Assembly: GCF_024679095.1 (NCBI RefSeq) | Contig: NC_066516.1 | Location: 3,585,032-3,649,031 of the forward strand | Direction: 5' to 3' | DNA: 64,000 bases | Source: Eriocheir sinensis | Taxonomy: Eukaryota > Arthropoda > Malacostraca > Decapoda > Varunidae | Shown here: positions 52,381-64,000 of the stretch, one piece after another | Layout: every line of letters starts with the position of its first letter | Position numbering within the stretch: the first letter of the stretch is position 1 | The notes under the pieces: generated by a model | The model's input: only the letters and a program-made list of their open reading frames with translations | What the model was told of the DNA's origin: nothing | The model's database searches: none | Translations under genes and position numbers: made by a program

Positions 52381-52537
52381 CTTCTTTCAAGAGGAGGGCA
52401 TCAGGACACCTCTCCCCTCCTGTATTTGATCTTCCTTTCTGGCCACCTCTTTTGTTTCTCTTTTTAGGAGCAGCGAGTAGCGGGCTTTTTTATTGGCCTG
52501 TTTTCTTTTTGTGTTCTTGAGCTGCCTCCCTTGTTGT

Positions 52538-53416
<879 letters not shown>

Positions 53417-53924
53417 CACGGGCGAGGAGGCTCCGTCAAAACGGCCAGTCATAGAGGCTCAGCGGTAAATCAGTGCAGCTTAAGCGTGTCTGGAAGGTGA
53501 TTATGTAAACAGTGCTAGAACATAAAAAAAGGAAGTGGAAAGTGTCCTCCTTGCATTGGAAAATAGCAAAATAACTGTGTAAGAGTGAGCCGCTGTGACC
53601 CGCGCGCTGACCGAGGCAACCACACGTCCCAACCTGCTGGCCGCGCCCCGCACCCTCCGGTGTTGCCAGACCTCTCCTCTCTTTCTCTCCACGCAAATTT
53701 TTCTCCTTCGACCACGGCGGGACAGCGACACCACCCTGATACCCGTGTGAGTGAGTGAGCGAGTGACACGTGAGCAGTGAGCAGTGACCAGGGAACAAGT
53801 GACTTGGGCAGTGATAAGTGTTTTGTCGCTTTGAATCACTAAGTGGACCCCATCACCTGCCTGAGCCGCCCGGCCTCAGGAATTCCCTAGGGACTGACCG
53901 CCCGCACCACCACCACCACAAAAA

Positions 53925-54661
53925 ATGGCTGATCACAGGCCCATCAAAAGGCGGGACCTCCCAGGGTACTGTCCTAGGCGATGGTGTGCCGTGTGTGGGA
54001 AGGCGGCAACGCCCACAGCCTTCTACGTCAGCTGTGAAGGCAGGAACGACTGCCCAAACGTTCGCCACACAGCTTGCCTGAGTGACTGAGCCACATACAC
54101 GTGTGCTGACACTCACGAACTACGGAGGGCAAACAGCATTGACGACCCGGTCCTCTATCTCCTGACAACCCACCTCCTGCCGCCGCCAACGGAAGTGACA
54201 GTGAAGAGGGAACACTTGATAAAACGACGAAAGAGGACCTTGTCTCTGCAGTCATCATTCTACAGAGACAGGTCACAACAGGCAACAACATAATCCGGTC
54301 CCTCAGGGTACAGAGAGATTGGATAATGAATAAAGAGCCTCAAATATTGGAAATTCTCGAGCTCATCGGGACCCTCAAAGACGCCCGGGAAGCAGAGACG
54401 ATCTCCTGCCGCATCATTGGAACCACCGCGCGTCCCTCCTTAATACAAAAGACGTGGGACGAAGCAAGCTCGGAGCACTGGAGGCAGTGGTGGCACTCCG
54501 GGAAACCCAGACCTATTAAAGAGACAGCAGACGCCAGCGCTACTGCCACACCTCCAGGAAACACCAACAACACCTCAGATCCCCCCTCCCAGCCCATCAA
54601 CACGGAGACTGACATTGGAAGCAGCCCCACCACCACAAACACCAGCATCAACAACACCACC

Positions 54662-54693
<32 letters not shown>

Positions 54694-55349
54694 CAGAAGC
54701 AGCAGCGACATCAGCAGCAGCAGAGGCAGCAATAGTGGCAGCAGCAGCAATAACAAAAACAGCAACAACAACAACAACAGCAACAACATCAACAACAACA
54801 ACAATAATAGCAACAATAACAACACCAACACCAACGGAATCAGCAGAAACAGAAACAGCGACAGCGGCGGCAACAGCAGTAACAACAATATAAACACCAC
54901 CACCACAAACAACAACAACAATAACAATAACAACTATAACAACAACAATAACAACAACAGTGGTAACAACAACAAAAAGAGGTGGCTTCAGAAACGGACC
55001 CAGCAGCAGACAGGACCACACCTCACCACTGAGCACACGACCCCCACCCCACCTGACTCACCACAGGACGTCAGGTCACCGAGGGAGATCAGAGGAGGGG
55101 AAAGACGGTGTGGATACTCAAGCTTCCGCCCCGGTCACACAACCGAGGCGTGCTAATGGCCTTGCTGCTGACCATCGCCAAGAAATGCTGCTCAGGAGAG
55201 TCCTGACGGAAGGCTTGGGGAGGCAGCAAACTCTCCACCCTCAGCAGCCCTTTCAGGACACCCAGCAGCCCCCCACCTGGCAACATCACCAACAACAGCC
55301 TGAGCTTCATTGCACCTGGCCCGCCCCCTCGTGGCAGGGCAGACACTAA
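53925..55349 (+). pseudogene. LINE-G ORF1: PHD-like zinc finger and repeat-coded Asn/Thr-rich region
   Basis: ATG 53925 in a good context (aaaaATGg). Residues 15-54 have CAVC, SCEGRNDC, HTAC spacing and, past a TGA at 54087, YTCADTH: a Cys/His pattern like a PHD finger, a domain known in ORF1 of some CR1-like elements. After a frameshift near 54215 comes DLVSAVIILQRQVTTGN, probably a coiled coil, then IGTLKDAREAETISCRI and WDEASSEHWRQWWHSGKPRP. Residues coded by 54600-54965 are Asn/Thr/Ser runs from AAC/ACC/AGC triplets. The frame 54326-55156 is open; the likely true C-terminus (RRVLTEGLGRQQ) is in the 54960-55349 frame. Confidence 0.8.
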
Positions 55350-55425
55350 CACGTCTCGCCTCACCACCACACCTCCCTGCCAAGCCAACGCGAGGCGGCG
55401 AGGGCATGGGCGTCTCACCCAGCAT

Positions 55426-56181
55426 CTCACCGTCGTGTCGGCCAATGTCAGGGGATTGCGCACAAATGTTGGCGACCTCACCCACAATTTTGTCCTGCGC
55501 CATCGAGCCGACGTTGTTGCTGTGACGGAAACGTGGCTCACTGAGGAGGTGGAGCCAACGTTTGGCAAAATCCCGGGTTATTCCCACTGGGTGAGGAAGG
55601 ACAGGGAGAACAGAGCAGGCGGAGGCGTGGCTGCCTGCTTTAAGGACTGCCTAAATGTACAGAAACTAGAGGTGACGCTGCCTCACCAAACGGAAGCTCT
55701 ATTTTTCAGGGTGGCACTGACGGACAACAGTGGTCTCCTCCTCTGTGTCATGTACCGCCCCCCTAGGCAAGGGCGGGCTCCTCTGGATTGCCTGACGGAG
55801 GAGCTCAACACCCTGCTCCTGCGTCACCAGTGCTCCCACGTGATGGTGGTGGGAGATCTAAACTTCCACCTGGAGCAGGGAGCCTTCGATAACTTACTGA
55901 CGGTGCAGGGTCTGGTAAACCACGTAACCTTCCCCACACATGAACGAGGAGGGCTACTGACCCTGTGCCATCGGACCTCCCGAGGCCAGCCTCGCTGCCA
56001 GCAGTTGGGGCCAGTGGGCAGCTCTGACCACTATGCCGTACTGGCTCGGGCTGAGCTGACCACAGAGAGGGAAGACGCAGTCCCGCGCACCATCTGGCTT
56101 TGGGAGAGGGGCCGACTGGCCGTCAATGAGACACGCCGTGGAGGACACGGACTGGGAGACCCTGTTGGTTGGGAACGCTGA
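55426..56181 (+). pseudogene. LINE-G endonuclease domain, intact frame
   Basis: A 248-residue frame from 55435 with all EEP nuclease blocks: SANVRGLRTN, VVAVTETWL, VRKDRENRAGGGVAACFKDC, LLCVMYRPPRQ, VMVVGDLNFHL (Asp-Asn in place of the GDFN consensus FN) and VGSSDHYAVLAR. It runs on to a stop at 56179 after the domain, where a frameshift separates it from RT. The domain itself looks complete. Confidence 0.87.
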
Positions 56182-56279
56182 GGGCAAGGCACGGGCTCTT
56201 ACCACCAAGTTCCTTCCCCTCCAGCAAACAATGTCCCCAGCAGGGTGTATACCTCGCCAGGCTGGGTGACCCCACCTAG

Positions 56280-58190
56280 TTCGGCTTCCGATGCAGGGTT
56301 GCTGCCGAGGCCAAGCATGCTGCCTGGGTGAAGTACAAGCGTCATCCGACACATCAAAACAAGGTCCAACATTGGGAGACGTGCAAACGGATGACGGGTA
56401 TCTTCACGAGGGCGAAGAGGCAGCAGAGTGAGGACCTACAGCAGAAGCTTTGCGGCCTAGGAGTCGGCAACAAGACCTGGTGGAGTCTCATTAAGGAGCG
56501 GCAGAGGACTAAGCAATTCCATGCCATCCCGCCACTCACCAGACTTGACATATCCACCGCCACAAGCAGTGGAGACAAAACCTCACTCCTGGCTGAACTG
56601 TTTGACAATCAAATGAAAGTTGATGACCCGGGACGACCCAAACCTGTGCTGCCACAGGAAACCGACCGTGTTATCTCTTCTGTGTCGGTGACGACAGGGC
56701 AGACTGAGCGGCTGCTCAGAGCGCTGGACGCAGGTAGCTGTTGGCCCGGATGACATAAGCCCACGCCTCCTCAAGAATTGTGCCAAGGAGCTCTCAGGTC
56801 CTCTCTCCGCCGTCTTCACGTCTTGCCTGAGGGAGTGCAAGGGCCTCACTATGGAAGGAGGCGCGTGTGGTTCCGGTCCACAAGGAAAATTCGAGGTCCG
56901 AGCCCAGCAACTACGTACAGGCCCATCTCCTTGCTTTCTGTGGTGGGCAAGGTGTTGGAGCGTGTGGTGGCTGCAGTCATCTGTCAGCATCTGAGTGAGA
57001 GCCATCTCCTCTCAGATAGACAGTTTGGCTTCAGGCCTGGCTGGTCCACTGCGGACCTCCTCCTCCTCCTCTCCAAGGATTGCAAGACGCACTGATGAAG
57101 GCCTGGACACACTGCGGTAGCCCTGGGATATTGCTGGAGCCTTTGACAGGGTTTGGCACGCGGGGCTCATTGAGAAGCTTCGCGCCAAAGGTGTCCAGGG
57201 TGCCCTACTGATGCTGCTCAAGGATTACCTCCAGGAAGGACCCTTCAGGTGGTGATCAACGGCAATCATCAAGGCCTTCACCAGTGATGCCTCAGTTCCA
57301 CAGGGTTCCGTGCTTGGCCCAACCTGTGGAACATATATATCGACGATCTCCTCCGGTAGCTATCGGCAGTGTCAGCCTACGCCGATGGCTGCACACTCTC
57401 CTGCTCCTACTGCCGCTCGACAGCCAGCGCGCCGTCGAGGAGATCAACAGGCAGCCCAGCCTGGAGAGGAGTGGCAGGTCACCCTCCCCGGAGAAGACGC
57501 AGGCCATGGTCATCTCACGGTCCCCAGACGCTTCGAGCAGTCTCAGGCCAGCTGCGTCTTGGAGGCAAGAGTCTGCCCTCCAGGACCACATCAAGGTCCT
57601 GGGAGGACTGTGGACCAAAGCCTACGCTTCGACCTCCACGTCCGAGCTGTTGCCCGCCAGGCCTCCCTGGTGAGTCTCTGCCTGCGTAGAGTAGCGGGAT
57701 CCCTCGACCCACGGTGCATCCTCACTCTCTCTTCAAGGCACAGATAGTCCGTATCTGGAGTACGGTGCCCTGTGCTGGATGGCGAGTGCTGCCCACATGC
57801 AGAGGCTGACGCAGTGCAGCGACGAGCACTGTCTGGTGGAGGCCAGTGAGCACCTGGAGGAGTCGTCTGCCACTGTGACATCGCTGAGCACCGCCGTGAT
57901 GTCTCAGCACTGGTGGTGTGTCACAGCCCAGGTGCAGGGGTTCCCCACCAGCTTGAGGCTCCTCCACGCGCTGCTCAGAGGTTCACCGGACTACACTCTC
58001 CGGTGACCAGCTCGTGGAGGTGCCTCGATCACACTCCAGGCAGCACCAGCGCACTTATACAACCAGGACCACACGCCTGTGGAACATGTTCACGGCAGCC
58101 ACTCCCCAAGTGGAGAACATGAGCACGCAGCAGGTGAAGCTGACTGCTCACAGGTGGCGTGAGGGACACCCAAGTGCGCTAGTGCTATAA
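56280..58190 (+). pseudogene. LINE-G reverse transcriptase and C-terminal domain, broken
   Basis: Linker: WVKYKRHPTHQNK and TWWSLIKERQ (56328-56753). Fingers: DDISPRLLKNCAKELSGPL, TYRPISLLSVVGKVLERVV, DRQFGFRPGWSTADLLLLL (56750-57080). Palm: AGAFDRVWHAGLIEKLRAKG, a [12 protein letters not shown] block near 57300, and the active site read as YADG at 57378, one base from YADD. C-terminal end: WNMFTAATPQVENMSTQQ and a stop at 58190. Some five frameshifts occur, and the catalytic Asp is lost. Confidence 0.82.
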
Positions 58191-58393
58191 ACTATAAATA
58201 TAAAAGTGACAAACTGACATTATTCCATATTGTTTTTACATGTTTTTCTTTATTTTTTTCGTATTTTGTATTTGTATGCTTGAATGTTTCAACATTCGAT
58301 AATTCAGTTTGTCCCATACACAGGCTCTAAGAATAATTATACCAAAAAAGTGTAATTTTGAGCCTCCTTTTTTTTGTAAAAATTTGTTTAAAT
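58191..58393 (+). promoter_or_regulatory. LINE-G 3' UTR with aataaa signal
   Basis: AT-rich 3' UTR. A poly(A) signal-like aataaa (58390-58395) is its last unique sequence before the GA array. Confidence 0.6.
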
Positions 58394-58725
<332 letters not shown>

Positions 58726-59203
58726 GAGGAACACTGAAGCTAACTTGAATGTAGCACTGTTAAGCCTCCTCTAACGCTTTTGAGCTTAATGTACATCTAT
58801 TACAGGTATTTAGATTCGTTCCCATAGCTTGTCTTCCATTCCTTTCTTCCTTCCTTTTCCTTCTTCAACCCTTTCTATAGCCATCTCCTGTTTCTTCCTT
58901 CCTCTTCCTCCTCTTACTCCTTCTTCCTGTGGCTGGTCTTATTTTTCTCCTCCTCCTCCTCCTTTTCCCTTCTTCTCTTCTTCCTCCTTCTAACCCCGTT
59001 AATAAACTTTCCTTTTCTTATCCTCATTTTCCTTATTTTCTTATATTTGCTGTATTTTATCTTATTCTTTTTATTTTCCCATATATATTCCCTATCTAAG
59101 CCTTATTGTGGAGAGAATGCTCGTCCCCCATCAGTACAGGGAAAGATGACTGAGGTGATTCAAGGTATAATAATATACCGTAGTAATACAAGTGTTTAAG
59201 AAG
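58726..59203. other. Pyrimidine-rich spacer, no gene
   Basis: Unique to 58830, then CTT/TCC-rich to 59100 and a unique stretch up to a MITE. Confidence 0.65.
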
Positions 59204-59211
59204 CTTTAGAC

Positions 59212-59609
59212 CAGCGGTTCCCAAACCATTCATGCCACGCACCACCTCCCAGGTTGTGACCGAGTCCACGCACCCGCCAAGATTCGAGCAGTACTATGTT
59301 CCGTCGATTTCTGAAATTTTGTCCATTTTTTACGAATTTTGAGCTCGCAAAGTATGAGGCTCTGAGCAAAGGCTATCAAATATGAACGAAAATGTACCTG
59401 GGTGGTGAGTGCTCAGAGTCTGCAAGTTTCAAACAAAGAACTGGCAACTCCATGAAGCGTACAGCATATGTTAGTTTTAAAACAATGTCAGTTAATGATG
59501 TGTTTGAAATTTTAATGAAACATAAGATCCGCCAACTACATTATTTTTTTTCCTAAGGCATCCTAGTGCGTGCACCCCAGGGTGCGGCACCACACTTTGG
59601 GAACCGCAG
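59212..59609. mobile_element. hAT-like MITE, 398 bp
   Basis: The left end CAGCGGTTCCCAAACC and the right end ttgggaaccgcag are inverted copies (CAGCGGTTCCCAAA / CTGCGGTTCCCAAA), the classic hAT terminal form. Flanking 8-mers CTTTAGAC and CCTAGGAC agree in five of eight positions and may be a worn 8 bp target duplication. No transposase is present. Subterminal gcaccacc/ggtgcggcacc are also roughly inverted. Confidence 0.85.
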
Positions 59610-59806
59610 CCTAGGACAATAGGTGATGGATCATGTGGTGGCCTTGCAAGCGAGAGTCCTTATAGATGCATGTAGATGATAAGTCAATTATATGCTACTT
59701 CGCTCTGTCTGGCTTCAATACGTACCTGATTAGTGATTTTCGTGGGGATAGGAAGTCAGGATAGGATAGGATAGGATAGGATAGGATAGGATAGGAAATG
59801 ATAGGA

Positions 59807-59879
<73 letters not shown>

Positions 59880-60124
59880 GATAAACTATACATATGTGAA
59901 ATAAACTTATACCCCTAAAATAATGTTAAGATGCCTTGCAGTGGATTAAAGTTGATACATAATAAAGTGAGTTTGTAGGCAAGAACTGGCGTCTATTGGA
60001 TGAGTGGACCGAAAAAATATAGTTGTGTCGTTAATGTGAATGCAGATGAAGGTTGTAATGAGACTAGACAGATTTATGAAGACGAACGGTCACTAGTAAG
60101 GTTCCGGGAGCTGCCGCGTTGATG
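59610..60124. repeat. (GGATA)n and (CA)n arrays with unique flanks
   Basis: GGATA pentanucleotides 59757-59795, CA 59810-59877; the rest is unique, no gene seen. Confidence 0.88.
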
Positions 60125-60435
60125 CTGACTGGCTGGATGACTGACTGATATACTGTCTCACCGATCACTAACTGATTGACTGGTTGACTGACTGACTGAT
60201 ATACTGACTCACTGACTGGCTGACTGACTGACTGATATACTGACTCACTGACTGGCTGACTGATTGACTGGTTGACTGACTGACTGATACTGACCCACTG
60301 ACTGGCTGACTGATTGACTGGTTGATTGACTGACTGACCGACTAACTTATTGGCTGATTGACTGACTGACAGGCTGTGATTGACTGATTGGAGACTGACA
60401 AAATGACACTGACTGACTGACTGACTGACTGACCT
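60125..60435. repeat. Degenerate (GACT)n tract with about 80 bp higher-order pattern
   Basis: GACT/GGCT/GATT tetranucleotides. The phrase tgatatactgactcactgac recurs near 60206 and 60233, with a gtctcaccga variant at 60150 and gacccactga at 60292. Confidence 0.85.
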
Positions 60436-60444
60436 CCTCCTCCT

Positions 60445-60904
60445 GGTAAAACGAGGATCAAGCCTCCACCTGTGCTCCTGAAACTACACCTCACCCATCG
60501 TGGCTATTAGGGGGGATTCTGGGGCTGCCCTGTGTAGGCCACTCGTCCTCTTCCAGTCTCCCTGTATTTCTATGTTCTTATGTTCTTATGTAATGAAGTC
60601 ATTTTCCCCCACAGCTTAGGTTACCAGTAGTGTAAGTTAAGGGTAGTAATTTCCTTTTATTTATCTCTTTGATGTAAAATTTCCATGTCCCTTTCTTCCT
60701 TAAAGGTACATGGTGTTTTCTTCTAACTATTTCCTGCCGGCACGTTGCCGGAGGGAGAGGTGGGTGGGGAGGAGCCTTCATCTTTTCTGTCCTATCCTAC
60801 CACACGTAGATTACTAGTAGTAGCGGTAGTAAACAGACACCCTCGCCATAGACCGATAGGTCTTCTGGTGTCTGTTCTTCCTATGTATTTTCCTATGTAT
60901 TTTT
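60445..60904 (+). mobile_element. LINE-C 3' UTR, tail-only copy
   Basis: Over 90 percent alike by eye to 19334-19838, from ggtaaaacgaggatcaagcc to the paired ttcctatgtatt terminal repeats. It lacks the 19664-19712 segment present in LINE-C (about 50 bp). No ORF2 sequence. Followed by TCC and TAC arrays. Confidence 0.92.

Positions 60905-64000
<3,096 letters not shown>

Larger units (their letters stand above)
46930..52537 (+). mobile_element. LINE-H (jockey/CR1-superfamily type), split by a 2.3 kb DNA element
   Basis: Plus strand: a leader, the endonuclease (47108-48063), a decayed linker to 48439, then after a 2336 bp insertion RT remnants (50776-52380) and a 3' UTR (52381-52537) with gagcagcgagtagcgggc and the end tgttgt. 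Without the insertion the element is about 3.3 kb. The 5' boundary is only approximate. Its last 140-165 bp occur alone three more times in the window. Confidence 0.85.
53415..58393 (+). mobile_element. LINE-G, full-length-like LINE with PHD-finger ORF1
   Basis: About 5 kb on the plus strand: 5' UTR (to 53924), ORF1 (PHD-like finger, helical stretch, Asn/Thr-rich region), endonuclease, RT with a mutated active site, C-terminal domain to 58190 and an AT-rich 3' UTR ending in aataaa. GA arrays border both ends (53377-53414 and 58394-58499). All parts are present but several frameshifts and stops exist. Likely CR1/L2 side of the jockey superfamily; clade not fixed. Confidence 0.85.

Overview
The window looks like animal nuclear DNA, most likely from an arthropod and probably a decapod crustacean. 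That last step is inference, from the extreme load of (GA)n, (CA)n and trinucleotide arrays together with many decayed CR1-type and jockey-type LINEs. Nothing points to bacteria, plasmid or virus: I see no ribosome binding sites or operons, and nearly all long open frames are translated simple repeats.

Host gene. Five minus-strand exons rebuild most of a KHDRBS/Sam68-like STAR RNA-binding protein (KH domain plus QUA2). In transcription order they lie at 34648-34464, 8007-7891, 6978-6832, 4116-3723 and 2810-2641. The 5' exons (rest of QUA1, N-terminus) lie to the right of the window or were not found. The 3' end either stops at 2641 or splices on past the left edge. The first visible intron is 26.5 kb and is packed with transposons. 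Several residue runs in the protein (Gly, Asn/Thr, Pro, Ser) are themselves coded by trinucleotide repeats.

Mobile elements. CR1-like LINEs: A1 (1-1558), A2 (26691-29440), A3 (41585-45530), C (16108-19838) with a tail-only copy at 60445-60904, D1/D2 (8735-9857), E1 (21503-25770) and E2 (34951-36716), J (61341-64000). Other LINEs: F (38360-39425), G (53415-58393), H (46930-52537), K (44794-45446), plus 150-165 bp tail-only copies of H at about 12660, 28275 and 36871. E1 and A3 carry the CR1-style first ORF with an SGNH-esterase domain; G carries a PHD-like finger. tRNA-derived SINEs lie near 3.4, 6.5, 12.6-13.0, 20.7 and 34 kb. DNA elements: an unfamiliar 2.3 kb inverted-repeat element with its own gene remnant (48440-50775), a 470 bp MITE (43022-43491), a hAT-like MITE (59212-59609) and a transposase scrap (45773-46234).

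Simple repeats fill much of the rest. There are (GA)n arrays of 80-160 bp every few kb, (CA)n and (TA)n arrays, purine/pyrimidine tracts with higher-order periods, and three minisatellites (about 136 bp units at 11.9-12.6 kb, 261 bp higher-order units at 31.4-32.2 kb, 29 bp units at 33.2-34.4 kb).

How the parts relate. LINEs repeatedly sit inside arrays of one motif (GTA, GGA, CA or GA on both sides), and younger elements cut older ones. Three cases give readable insertion junctions: LINE-K with an 11 bp target duplication, a MITE with a 3 bp duplication that splits the A3 endonuclease between two codons, and an H tail inside A2. The most novel candidates are the 2.3 kb inverted-repeat element and the microsatellite-LINE association.
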